Assembly: GCF_000347775.1 (NCBI RefSeq)
Contig: NZ_APAT01000007.1
Span: forward strand, 1-64,000
Length of the DNA stretch: 64,000 nt
Source of the DNA: Marinobacter santoriniensis NKSG1
GTDB taxonomy: Bacteria > Pseudomonadota > Gammaproteobacteria > Pseudomonadales > Oleiphilaceae
Reading direction: 5' to 3'
The notes under the pieces were generated by a model. The model searched no databases and was not told where the DNA came from. It was given only the letters and a program-made list of their open reading frames with translations. Below are positions 9,048-18,156 of this stretch, one piece after another; the stretch's first letter is position 1; each line of letters begins with the position of its first letter. The position numbers were made by a program, and so were the translations under genes.

Positions 9048-9680
9048 ATGGTTCCTGGTCTTCGACAGCTCTTTACTCCACTAGCCTATTTAAGGATCAG
9101 GAATCCAATCAAACCCTGGTTTGATTGGTACATCCCTTTGGCCATAACCGCTTTGGTGTTCACTCTTTTGATGCTTTTGCCTGGCAGGGTGAATCTTTTC
9201 GGAGAGACCGGCTTAGTTGCCCATGTGACACAACTACTTCAAATGCTAATTGGGTTTTACATCGCCGCGCTGGCAGCCGTGGCAACCTTTCCATCAAAAG
9301 TTCTTGATCAACCGTTTGCCGGAGATCAGGTCCAGATCAGGGTAGAAAGAAAAGGGCAAAGAATACTAATTTCAATTAACCGAAGACGGTTCTTGTCTTA
9401 TCTCTTTGGTTATCTGGCTTTCCTCAGTCTTTTTCTATTTTTGATTGGGATGTCAATCAGTGTGCTGCATAACAATCTGGCGTCCCTTTTGCCAAAAGAA
9501 ATGATTACGTGGACCAAGCCAGGGTTTACGTTCGTCTACATTTTCTTAATCTCCAATCTAATGGTCACTACGTTATTGGGTTTACACTACCTAACGGATC
9601 GCATTCACAGGCCGCCAGATGGTGATGGCTCTCTATTGCCCAAGACGCGGGATTCGGAGGGTGAATCGGATGAAAACTGA
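9048..9680 (+). CDS. Four-helix inner-membrane protein, partner of the upstream gene
   Basis: This 210-residue protein has four predicted membrane segments at about 28-45, 60-80, 115-140 and 158-181. Between helices 2 and 3 is a basic cytoplasmic-type loop (IRVERKGQR, NRRR). A polar, charged tail follows the last helix. I recognise no enzymatic motif. The ATG lies 4 bases after the stop of the 309-residue protein, so the two form one unit. A membrane protein plus a soluble partner inside a defence island suggests membrane-anchored sensing or abortive infection, which is inference only. It converges with hsdR. Confidence 0.65.
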   Translation: MVPGLRQLFTPLAYLRIRNPIKPWFDWYIPLAITALVFTLLMLLPGRVNLFGETGLVAHVTQLLQMLIGFYIAALAAVATFPSKVLDQPFAGDQVQIRVERKGQRILISINRRRFLSYLFGYLAFLSLFLFLIGMSISVLHNNLASLLPKEMITWTKPGFTFVYIFLISNLMVTTLLGLHYLTDRIHRPPDGDGSLLPKTRDSEGESDEN

Positions 9681-9825
9681 CTCCTGAGAGCGGTCTTGAG
9701 TTCGCTTCTATTATTCGCACGACTCCAAGCCGAGCTATCCAGTTCCTTTAAAAGGCATTTTGTCCACCTTTATACGTCATCGTTTCTTGACGTATATCTG
9801 CGAACAAAGTCACCGCCCTAAAGCT

Positions 9826-12800
9826 TCAGTAGTGGCCCTTGATGTACTCATAGGCTTTGTTGAATAGGTCTTTATCCTTGCCGAGTCCAAACTGAACCAG
9901 CGTCAACATCAGAGCTTTCTGTATCTCTCGTGGTCCACTTGCGGAATTCTGCCAGCCATCAAACCTCGTGGCTTTGACAATCTTGTCGATCTGCTCCACA
10001 ACATCTTGAATGACCTTTGGCGTCCGGTCAGGCCTGGTTTCCATGAAAAGCTTGGTGAGCGCCTGCACATTGTCTTCTTGAGTGACTGGGCGCTCGCCAC
10101 TCTGTTTCTCAAGTTCCACGGTCTCTTTGGCGGTATCAAGCAGGCCTTTGAGCCAATCGATGGCCTTAATAACTCCGGCTTCGTATTGCTGTCTGAGCTT
10201 TTCCAGGCGTTCACCGAGCGCGACAAATTCTGGACGTCCACTTCCTCTCAACCGTCCCATCAAATCAATTTCGAGTCTGCGCGCGCGCTTCTCTTGTTCC
10301 TTCTCTGTGAGCGTGAAAATGGCGTGCTCATCCATCACAAGTTCATCGATGTCGTTCCGAATGCGGTTTATATCGGTGTTCTCGTGAATCATTTTGATGG
10401 TTTCAGGCCCGAGCGCGGCCCAGACCAGAGCGCCAGTTTGGCCGACGGGGCGAACACTCTCATAGATTTGAGCAAGCCACTTGTAGTCGGTGCGGTAGGG
10501 CGCGAGGAAAGGATCTGGATTGATCGCAGACCAAAGTTTACTGAGTACGCCAAACGCAGCGGCAAATTCGTCCCGCTTCTGGTTGGTTGGCAGGCATTCC
10601 TGGGCCGCGATGATGCCCTCAAAGCCTTCAAGGGATCGATCCACTTCAGGGAAGAACGCCAGGCACTTTTTCAGCTGCTCTGGAAGCATTTCCTTAAAGC
10701 GTTCGATGCCTTCGACAACGCCCTCGATTTCGTCGGGGTTGTAAGCGAGGGCGGTTCGAAGGTTCTCAAACACACCAAGGTAGTCGATGATCAATCCCAT
10801 TCCCTTGCGCATACCGTTTGCTTCGTAGAGACGGTTGGTACGGCACATGGCCTGGAGGAGGGTGTGGTCTCGAAGTGGCTTGTCCAAGTACATGCAGTAG
10901 CAAATGGGAGCATCAAAACCGGTGAGGAGTTTTGCTGTAACAATGAGAAGCTGAAGAGGGTTCTCTGAATCTTTGTAGGACTCGATCAGATCTTTTTGAA
11001 GTTGGTCATCTCCGTCGATCTCCTGCCAACGCTGAAAGTCCTCCTCCGTTATCGGCAGTTCCAATTCTTTGGACCATTTACGCCAGTCTTTGTTTTCCTT
11101 CCCATCTTTGCCACCACCCGTCGCTTTAATTGGAGCTTGATCAACATTCATCACCACTTCGACGGCGTCAAAACCAAGCTTCTGGCCGAGTAGGTAATAC
11201 ATCTGAACGCAGGCATCTCGGTCGTAAACAACCACCATGCCTTTCAGTTTTTTCGGCTTCACGTGGCTGGTGAAGTGTTCAACGATATCGTCGCTGATCG
11301 CCTCCATACGCTTCGGGGCTTTCAGCATGACTGCCAATTTGCCTGCCCGCGTAGACAGCGCGGTCTTCTCATCGTTGTCCAAGCCGTGTTCTTCAGCTAA
11401 CCGTTCAAACTCTTTGTCAATTGAGGCTCTGTCGACGCGAAGCTCCGCCAAACGTGGTTCGAATTTCACCGGTACGGTGGCCCCATCGCGGATGGACTGC
11501 TTGTAGCTGTAGCGATTCATGTATCTGCCGGGGTCTTCGTCCGCACCAAACAGCTTGAAGGTGTTTCGCTCGATGCTTGAAATCGGCGTGCCTGTCAGGC
11601 CGTAGAAGTGTGCATTTGGCAGGGCCCAGCGCATCTTGTCACCAAGGGAGCCCTCTTGGGTCCGGTGCGCTTCGTCGACCAATACAATGATGTTTTCTCG
11701 GTCATTCAGGCCTTTGGGATTACTTTCATCAATTTCCACATCCTGGAATTTGAAGATGGTAGTAATCAAAATGCCCCGGCTGTCCTGTTCAATGTGCTCG
11801 CCCAGTTTCTTGCAGCTTTGCACTTTAACGAGGTTCTTAACGTCGGCACCGCCAAACGTTTCGTTTATTTGACTATCAAGGTCGCGCCGGTCAACTACCA
11901 CCAGAACGGTGGGGTTCTTGAGGTCATTGTCGGCTCGCAGCATGCGAGCCGCGTAAAGCATCAGTAGGGACTTACCAGAGCCTTGGAAATGCCAGATCAG
12001 ACCCTTTTTGGGGTAACCGCTTTTGACGCGGTCGACGATTTGCTTGGCTGCTTCAAATTGAGGGTAACGAGGAAGCAGCTTGATGCGTTTGGGTGGAGTT
12101 TTTTTGCCGGTCTTGATTGTTGAGAAGAGAGCGAAGGATTCGAGAATCTGAAGCAGCGTTTGAGGGTTCAGTAATCCTTCAACACTGGCAAGCACTGAAC
12201 CCATGCCGGTGAGCTGCTCTTCTTCCTGTTGTGTAGTGTGCCAGGGGCCCCAGTCCTTGGGGCCGGCGTTTATCGCACCGTAGGCGAAGCTCCGACCTTC
12301 AGAGGCGAAGCACAGCAGGTTTGGGACGAAGAAGGGCTCCGCATTTTTCCAATAATGCTTAGTGCCGCCGATGAAGTCAGCAGCGCCGTCCTGCCAAGTT
12401 ACACTAGGGCGTGTTGCGGTTTTTACTTCTCCAACAACCAGCGGGATCCCGTTGATATAGAGGACGATATCGAAAAATACCTCCGTGGCGGCGATATAGT
12501 GCACCTGTTGCGCCACGATAAAATGGTTGTTTTCGATGTTGTCGAAATCGATTAGGTTGATGGTGATGTGGTCGCCATTTTCGCCGAGAGGTAGGGTCTT
12601 CTCAGCCATCAACCACCCTTGGAAATTTTCGTTGGCCTTTACTAGACCAGTATGACGAGCATCGAGTACCACGCCGCGTAGCTTGTAAATCACCTCATCG
12701 GCGTAGTCGGGCTGGCGAGCAATATCGGGGTTCAACGAACAAAGTGCGTCCTTGAGCCAAGCATCAACAAAAATATCTTGCGCCTGTTTCGGCAGGCTTT

Positions 12801-12888
12801 CGCCATGGCAATAAGTCCACTTTGCCCCTCCTAACCCCGTTAAGCGGTCGATAATTCCATCTTCTGTGACGGTTTGTTCGTTAAACAT
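9826..12888 (-). CDS. hsdR: Type I restriction enzyme, restriction/translocase subunit HsdR
   Basis: HsdR supplies DNA translocation and cleavage in the type I complex. The 1020-residue protein has the N-terminal nuclease motif D140 and E154-V-K156 (GEVK), Walker A GSGKS (303-307), DEAH (405-408), later SF2 motifs (VLVVVDRRDL, GLTGTPI, LLTGFDAP, QAMCRTNR) and the helical C-terminal domain that docks on the methylase core. Length is normal for the family. It is the last gene of a leftward operon hsdM-hsdM-hsdS-hsdR and begins 4 bases after the hsdS stop. All motifs needed for activity appear intact. Confidence 0.95.
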   Translation of the reverse strand: MFNEQTVTEDGIIDRLTGLGGAKWTYCHGESLPKQAQDIFVDAWLKDALCSLNPDIARQPDYADEVIYKLRGVVLDARHTGLVKANENFQGWLMAEKTLPLGENGDHITINLIDFDNIENNHFIVAQQVHYIAATEVFFDIVLYINGIPLVVGEVKTATRPSVTWQDGAADFIGGTKHYWKNAEPFFVPNLLCFASEGRSFAYGAINAGPKDWGPWHTTQQEEEQLTGMGSVLASVEGLLNPQTLLQILESFALFSTIKTGKKTPPKRIKLLPRYPQFEAAKQIVDRVKSGYPKKGLIWHFQGSGKSLLMLYAARMLRADNDLKNPTVLVVVDRRDLDSQINETFGGADVKNLVKVQSCKKLGEHIEQDSRGILITTIFKFQDVEIDESNPKGLNDRENIIVLVDEAHRTQEGSLGDKMRWALPNAHFYGLTGTPISSIERNTFKLFGADEDPGRYMNRYSYKQSIRDGATVPVKFEPRLAELRVDRASIDKEFERLAEEHGLDNDEKTALSTRAGKLAVMLKAPKRMEAISDDIVEHFTSHVKPKKLKGMVVVYDRDACVQMYYLLGQKLGFDAVEVVMNVDQAPIKATGGGKDGKENKDWRKWSKELELPITEEDFQRWQEIDGDDQLQKDLIESYKDSENPLQLLIVTAKLLTGFDAPICYCMYLDKPLRDHTLLQAMCRTNRLYEANGMRKGMGLIIDYLGVFENLRTALAYNPDEIEGVVEGIERFKEMLPEQLKKCLAFFPEVDRSLEGFEGIIAAQECLPTNQKRDEFAAAFGVLSKLWSAINPDPFLAPYRTDYKWLAQIYESVRPVGQTGALVWAALGPETIKMIHENTDINRIRNDIDELVMDEHAIFTLTEKEQEKRARRLEIDLMGRLRGSGRPEFVALGERLEKLRQQYEAGVIKAIDWLKGLLDTAKETVELEKQSGERPVTQEDNVQALTKLFMETRPDRTPKVIQDVVEQIDKIVKATRFDGWQNSASGPREIQKALMLTLVQFGLGKDKDLFNKAYEYIKGHY

Positions 12889-12892
12889 TGGG

Positions 12893-14038
12893 CTATATCC
12901 TAAAAAATGCCTTCTTAATGATTTTTATCTGAACTTCCTTGCTGACTAAGGTGGCCAAAATCGGCTTTACCTGTTCGTACAGCTTCACAATTTCTCGCTG
13001 TTTGCTCATCGGCGGGTACTTGAAAGGCATATTCTCGATTTGTTTGGCGTTGATGTTTGGTTGAGCGCCCCCTCTGGCAGCGCTGTTAAGCCAGTTCTTA
13101 TAAGCCTTCGAAAAAGTAAAGATTTGAAAAAAGTCAGGTAATACAACCTTAGAATTTAGCTTTAACCGTATCAAATATCCTGCAAAAACAGCGTCGCCAT
13201 ACTCCTTTTTGTATAACAGAGTTTTCCCAACGGTGTTTCCACTTCGAGCGATAAGGAAATCATTGTCGCTTAAGCCAAACTTCGATTCGTAACTGCTGTC
13301 TACTCCCACAATATCGGTCGAATCTAGCATTCCCGACTCAGAAATGTCAGTTACTCGTATATAACGCGGTCGCCCTTGTGTGTATGGAACCGCTTTCGCA
13401 GAGGCACCGTATTCTGGTTTTTTTTCCAAAACGTTTATCAAGGTGCAAGCGGACCAATCTGACGAGTGTTCCCATTGCTCATCAAAAACTGAAATAAATA
13501 GTTGCTTGGCCGACTGAAAGGTTTGCTCCACTCTTTCTAGAGCTATCTCCGATCCGTGCAGTATTTTTAAAAATCTGCGTTGAATATCCAAATTTGGAAC
13601 CGGAAAATACTGAGCAGCTAATACTTTCCATTTTATTGTAGGTGATAGCGATCCCTCGGAAATTGCAACCGCCCTTTCCATGAAAACGTCAGATTGCATA
13701 AAGAATGGCAAAAACTCAGGTATCATTGTTTCCGGGTTTGCTTCTAAGACCATTGCATGAGCAGAACAAATGCAGTTCCAAGGAGCCACTGCTACCTTGC
13801 GCTGGTATGCACGACGCTTGCCGAAAATAATTTGTCCTTTTTCGACTAACAGCTTTTGCCCTGCTACGTCACTGGGAACGCCGTGACGTTTTATCTTCAA
13901 ACTATCAGTCTCCAAGTGTTCGAGACCGACATAGATTTTGAGTTCTGTTTCGCTTGGTTCGACTCGCCGGGATATATTTTTAGCGATATCGCCAAACTTC
14001 ATCACTTGCCAGCCCTCTGGTAATTGTTGCTCAGTCAT
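12893..14038 (-). CDS. hsdS: Type I restriction-modification specificity subunit HsdS
   Basis: HsdS recognises the bipartite DNA target for the type I complex. The 381-residue protein has the expected two halves, each with a target-recognition region followed by a helical spacer. Half one opens GWQVMKFGDIAKNISRR and ends with SPTIKWKVLAAQYFPVPN and a helix near 150-180. Half two has RPRYIRVTDISESG and ends QPNINAKQIENMPFKYPP and a second helix. The base composition is noticeably more AT-rich than the flanking hsdM and hsdR, common for hsdS genes that shuffle specificity. The ATG abuts the stop of the second hsdM directly. Confidence 0.9.
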   Translation of the reverse strand: MTEQQLPEGWQVMKFGDIAKNISRRVEPSETELKIYVGLEHLETDSLKIKRHGVPSDVAGQKLLVEKGQIIFGKRRAYQRKVAVAPWNCICSAHAMVLEANPETMIPEFLPFFMQSDVFMERAVAISEGSLSPTIKWKVLAAQYFPVPNLDIQRRFLKILHGSEIALERVEQTFQSAKQLFISVFDEQWEHSSDWSACTLINVLEKKPEYGASAKAVPYTQGRPRYIRVTDISESGMLDSTDIVGVDSSYESKFGLSDNDFLIARSGNTVGKTLLYKKEYGDAVFAGYLIRLKLNSKVVLPDFFQIFTFSKAYKNWLNSAARGGAQPNINAKQIENMPFKYPPMSKQREIVKLYEQVKPILATLVSKEVQIKIIKKAFFRI

Positions 14039-15529
14039 TTACTGCTCCACCCTGCTTTCAACTGTGTATCCATTCGCTGCAAGGCTTTGGAATAATTTGT
14101 TGGTTTGCTTTTTCATTTGCACCCGGCTGACTTTCCATGTCTCGATAGCATGTTCAATATCGTGCACATCACTATTGGTTTTTGCCTTTACATAGAGCGG
14201 AATTGAAAGGTTGTAGAGGTTCTCTTTAAGGGTAGCGATATCAACCAAAGCTGTGATGTCGCTTTGCTTCTCAGGATCGAAGTACGCTTCACAGAGCGTG
14301 GCCAAATTCTCATCCGATAAGCGGCTGTGGGCGCGCTCACGGGTAACATGCTCCACGCCATTGATAAACAACACCTTGCTTTTGCGCTCAGCTTGTTTAT
14401 TGCAATTGAGTACCACTACGCAAGATTCCATCGGCGAGTTGTAAAATAGGTTTGGTCCCAAACCAATCACTGCTTCAATGATGTCTGATTCAATCACCTG
14501 TTTACGAATGCTTTGCTCGGAATCGCGGAATAGAACGCCGTGTGGCCAGAGCATTGCTGCGCGGCCGGTGTCGGGTTTTAGGCTTTTGATGATGTGGGTG
14601 TAAAACGCATAGTCCGCACAGCCTTGCGGTGGTACTCCGTAGAGGTTGCGGCCATAAGGGTCTGCGGCAAACTTGTCCCGATTCCACTTTTTGATGGAGT
14701 AGGGAGGGTTCGCAAAAATCACATCAAACTGCTTAAGCCGGTCATTTTCGACAAACTTAGGATCACCGAGAGTGTCACCTCGCAGAACGTCAAATTCCTC
14801 AATGTCGTGCAGGAACATGTTCATGCGAGCGATGGCGGAGGTGAGCAGGTTCACTTCCTGACCGTAAAGCTTCACTGAACGCCATTCTTCACCTTGGCTT
14901 CGAAGGTCCATAACTGCGTTTAACAGCATGCCTCCAGTACCGCAAGTCGGGTCGTACGCCGTCTCGCCGGGTTTCAGTCCCATGATCCTTGTCATCAGGT
15001 GGACTACGGTGCGGTTTGTGTAGAACTCAGCAGCAGTGTGGCCCGAATCATCAGCAAATTTTTTGATCAAATATTCATAGGCCTCACCCAGGTCGTCTTG
15101 ATTCACCGATTTGATGCCCAGTGGAATTTTGCTGAAGTGCTGGATCAGGTCCGCGAGAAGGTGGTCAGGCAGGCGCTCTTTGTTTGTCCACTGGGCATCA
15201 CCGAATACCCCGTGAAGTCTCTCGTTCTTGGCTTCGATGAGCCTGAGGGCACTCTGGATTGCCTCACCAATATTCTTGCTGGTATTGCGGACCTTTTCCC
15301 ATCGAGCCTCTTCCGGAATGTCGAACCGATGGAACATTGGCATGGTGGCGTAATGAGCGTCACCATCGCTTAGTTCCAGTGCTTCTGTGTACTCATCTAA
15401 GTAGACGTCGGAGAGACGCTTATAGAAGAGCAGAGGGAAAATATACTGTTTGTAGTCTGAGGCATCGATCTGGCCTCGGAGAAACTCCGCAGCGCCCCAG
15501 AGAAGGTCTTCCAACTGTCGTTTGTTCAT
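14039..15529 (-). CDS. hsdM: Type I DNA methyltransferase subunit HsdM, second copy
   Basis: This adenine-N6 methyltransferase has 496 residues. The S-adenosylmethionine motif DPTCGTGGML starts at D193 and the catalytic NPPY is at 274-277. The N-terminal HsdM domain opens with LEDLLWGAAEFLRG. The usual EFYTPR element just before motif I reads EFYTNR here (from E168). It is clearly homologous to, but well diverged from, the neighbouring HsdM, so this is not a recent duplication. It overlaps that gene by 4 bases (ATGA) and abuts hsdS. Both copies keep their active-site motifs, suggesting a complex with two different methylase subunits; that is inferred. Confidence 0.93.
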   Translation of the reverse strand: MNKRQLEDLLWGAAEFLRGQIDASDYKQYIFPLLFYKRLSDVYLDEYTEALELSDGDAHYATMPMFHRFDIPEEARWEKVRNTSKNIGEAIQSALRLIEAKNERLHGVFGDAQWTNKERLPDHLLADLIQHFSKIPLGIKSVNQDDLGEAYEYLIKKFADDSGHTAAEFYTNRTVVHLMTRIMGLKPGETAYDPTCGTGGMLLNAVMDLRSQGEEWRSVKLYGQEVNLLTSAIARMNMFLHDIEEFDVLRGDTLGDPKFVENDRLKQFDVIFANPPYSIKKWNRDKFAADPYGRNLYGVPPQGCADYAFYTHIIKSLKPDTGRAAMLWPHGVLFRDSEQSIRKQVIESDIIEAVIGLGPNLFYNSPMESCVVVLNCNKQAERKSKVLFINGVEHVTRERAHSRLSDENLATLCEAYFDPEKQSDITALVDIATLKENLYNLSIPLYVKAKTNSDVHDIEHAIETWKVSRVQMKKQTNKLFQSLAANGYTVESRVEQ

Positions 15530-17025
15530 AGTTCAAAGCCCTCCTGTACCAATAGTTCCTCGAGTTCTTCCTCTGCGTGTTCCAAGGCAGTCAGCTTTTC
15601 GTGAAAATCCTTCAAAGCTTCCTCGACTGAGATTGATTCTCCCTCAAGAGGCTTCTGAACGTACTGAGTAATGCTTAGATTGAACTCTTTCTCTGCAATT
15701 TCAGATAGGGGCACCCAGCGCGCAGTTCGTTCAATCGGTTCTCCGGCAGGACCAGAGGTCTCCTGATCGCTGTAGATTTTGAAAATTTGATTGGCTTGGG
15801 CATCTGAAAGGGTGTTCTGCGCTCGCCCCTTGGTGAAAATCTCCTCAGCATTGATGATCAACACATGGTCTTGATGGGCGGCTGGGCGCTGTTTGCGCAG
15901 AACAAGAATGCAGGCAGGTATGCCTGTGCCGTAAAACAAGTTAGGCGCAACGCCGATGATGGCCTCGATTCTGTTTTCTTGTAGAAGCTTTGTTCGGATC
16001 TTGCCTTCTGCGCCTCCACGGAACAAAACTCCGTGGGGGAGAACAACGGCCATGCGTCCTTGGTCGTTGAGGGAAGCAAACATGTGCTGAACCCAGGCAA
16101 AATCGCCATTGGTTTTTGGGGCGAGTCCGTATCGATTTCGGTCGAAAGGGTCGCTCGACCATAGATTGTGCCCCCACTCTTTGAGACTGAAAGGTGGGTT
16201 GGCGATCACGCAATCAAATGTTTCGAGGCGGTCATTAATCAAGAATTTGGGGTGCCGCAGTGTATCGCCTCGCACTATGTCGAAATCTTCCTGGCCATGC
16301 AGGAACAGGTTCATCCTTGCGATGGCCTCAGTGGTCAGGTTTTTCTCCTGCCCTTTAATCCTAAGCAATCGCGGATCTCCGCCATTTTCTCGGACATGGT
16401 GAATGGTTTCGAGCAGCATTCCCCCTGTACCGCATGCTGGGTCGTAAACGCTCTCGCCGGCTTGAGGGTCGAGGATGTTCACCATCAGCTGGACGATGGT
16501 TCGAGGCGTGTAGAATTCACCAGCTTTTTTATTGGCTTTATCGGCAAACCGCTTAATCAGGTATTCGTAGGCGCGTCCCATATCGTCATCACGGACGCTG
16601 CGAACACCAAGATTAACCTGGTTGAAGTGGTTCAGCAGCGTGGCCAGCAATTCATCTGGCAGACGGTCTTTGTTAGTCCAACTTGCGTCCCCGAATATCC
16701 CATGGAGCTTGTCGTTCGCCAGCTCAATCCCGCGAAAGGCATCCTTGAGCGCCTGACCGATGTCTTTAGTCCGCTCAAATACATGCTGCCAGTGACATTC
16801 AGGTGGAATCTGAATGCGGTGGAACATGCTCTGGGCGGCCAGGTCTCTGTCTCCAACCTTCTCCATGGCGTCGGCGAACTCTTCGTCGTAGACGTCACAG
16901 ATCCTTTTGAAGAACAGAATCGGGAAAATGTAGGTCTTATAGTCAGAAGCGTCGATGGGTCCGGTGATTATGTGCGCGGCGTGCCAAAGGTGGGCTTCAA
17001 GATCTTTCAGGTTGATCAGTGTCAT
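15526..17025 (-). CDS. hsdM: Type I DNA methyltransferase subunit HsdM, first copy
   Basis: This 499-residue adenine-N6 methyltransferase is the first gene of the hsd operon. It has the N-terminal HsdM domain (LEAHLWHAAHIITG), EFYTPRTIVQLM (from E170), motif I DPACGTGGML (D195) and catalytic NPPF (276-279). A charged C-terminal tail (EHAEEELEELLVQEGF) probably forms a coiled coil with HsdS. It overlaps the second hsdM by 4 bases, so translation is coupled. About 170 bases separate it from the PD-(D/E)xK-like gene upstream, and this gap may hold the operon promoter. Confidence 0.94.
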   Translation of the reverse strand: MTLINLKDLEAHLWHAAHIITGPIDASDYKTYIFPILFFKRICDVYDEEFADAMEKVGDRDLAAQSMFHRIQIPPECHWQHVFERTKDIGQALKDAFRGIELANDKLHGIFGDASWTNKDRLPDELLATLLNHFNQVNLGVRSVRDDDMGRAYEYLIKRFADKANKKAGEFYTPRTIVQLMVNILDPQAGESVYDPACGTGGMLLETIHHVRENGGDPRLLRIKGQEKNLTTEAIARMNLFLHGQEDFDIVRGDTLRHPKFLINDRLETFDCVIANPPFSLKEWGHNLWSSDPFDRNRYGLAPKTNGDFAWVQHMFASLNDQGRMAVVLPHGVLFRGGAEGKIRTKLLQENRIEAIIGVAPNLFYGTGIPACILVLRKQRPAAHQDHVLIINAEEIFTKGRAQNTLSDAQANQIFKIYSDQETSGPAGEPIERTARWVPLSEIAEKEFNLSITQYVQKPLEGESISVEEALKDFHEKLTALEHAEEELEELLVQEGFEL

Positions 17026-17195
17026 GCTTGCTCAAATAGTCCGTTACTGCTCGAATCGGAGGAGAGGGCGATTGGTTTTGCATGCTCTCATTCTGTGTTT
17101 TTTCTTGTGGGAGATGGTAGCAAATCTGGAGGGCAGAAAGGGGCTGCGTTTCATAATGCCCTTTGTGGAATTCGAACATTTCGGACGTTGGAGGG

Positions 17196-18092
17196 TTACG
17201 CGGAGTCCAGAGCTGATGCAAGCTGCTGAAGGAAGTTTTGATCTGCTTCGGACAAACGGTCCCTGGGGTTTATGACCCACTCAGTGGCAACCGTCGGCAG
17301 GTTCTTTTCTTCGACGCTTGCCATTGTCGATAGCCGAACCAGTGTTCCCATAATCCTTTTGTCTCGCTCTCTATAAACCTTCTCCCATTGGTGTCTTTGT
17401 TGGCTGATGAAGTGTTCGATATGACGTGCCATATCAGCGCGTAGTGTGTTTTCATCAGGTTTGACTAAGATTTTGCTTCCGTCATTCGCAAGTTTCGAGA
17501 TATCGATTGCCACCAGCCCCTTGTGAGCGCTGCCGGGGTTTCGCTTGAAAGCCCTTTCAAGCTGCCTGGATGCATCGCGAATATTTGCTTCGAGTTTGTC
17601 GAAACTGGTGATTCTTTTGCATTCAATCCAGACCCTGTTATCCCATGCCTTGAATCCTGTGTCGGTTTTTGCATCGAGCATTGCCGTCACGCCTCGTTCT
17701 GGGTGATGCAACCGGGCTGCAACAAGGGCTTCAAATAGAAAGTTACGAGCAATAGTGGTGCGGGGCTGCTCATCCTGCCTCCTGACTGGACCATTGAGCG
17801 CCTTGGAGAGCTTCTCTTTGATCGATTGGAGCTGGCTGGGTGGCAGGGGGTGGAACTTCCGGTATACGGCTACCAAGTCATCTGCATCCTGAATTGCATT
17901 GATGAATTCGGCGAAGCCGTTTCGAACGTCCTCATCATTGGCGGACAGGTAGTTATCTTTCCAATGTCCAAGATTTCTGTGGTATTGACGGATTCTTCCG
18001 CGATTGGGGTCCAGTCCGAGGCTCTCGATCCATTCAATGGTTGAGGAAAGTTCTTCATAGGCTTCTGCATAGGTGGCGGTTGGTATTGCCAT
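17196..18092 (-). CDS. Putative PD-(D/E)xK nuclease-fold protein upstream of the hsd operon
   Basis: This 298-residue protein has no family I can name. Residues 115-185 carry a pattern typical of the restriction-endonuclease fold: E121 in a helix (NFLFEALVAARL), an acidic strand with D140 and D144, then WIECKR (E157-C-K159) followed by a helix (ANIRDASRQLERAF). The N-terminal 100 residues look helical. The ATG has AAGGA seven bases upstream. It lies just upstream of hsdM in the same direction and may be co-transcribed, acting as an extra nuclease or effector of the type I module or as separate cargo. Function is inferred from the motif only. Confidence 0.6.
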   Translation of the reverse strand: MAIPTATYAEAYEELSSTIEWIESLGLDPNRGRIRQYHRNLGHWKDNYLSANDEDVRNGFAEFINAIQDADDLVAVYRKFHPLPPSQLQSIKEKLSKALNGPVRRQDEQPRTTIARNFLFEALVAARLHHPERGVTAMLDAKTDTGFKAWDNRVWIECKRITSFDKLEANIRDASRQLERAFKRNPGSAHKGLVAIDISKLANDGSKILVKPDENTLRADMARHIEHFISQQRHQWEKVYRERDKRIMGTLVRLSTMASVEEKNLPTVATEWVINPRDRLSEADQNFLQQLASALDSA

Positions 18093-18156
18093 TTCGATGT
18101 CCTTGCGAATTCATAGCTTGGCGGCAGAGAAATGCCGCCAAGCATTGGAGGGCTAT

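Noticed and set aside
9681-9825. Possible terminator in the convergent gap between the membrane protein and hsdR
   Set aside because: Only a short CCTTT/AAAGG palindrome; no convincing stem with a T-run.
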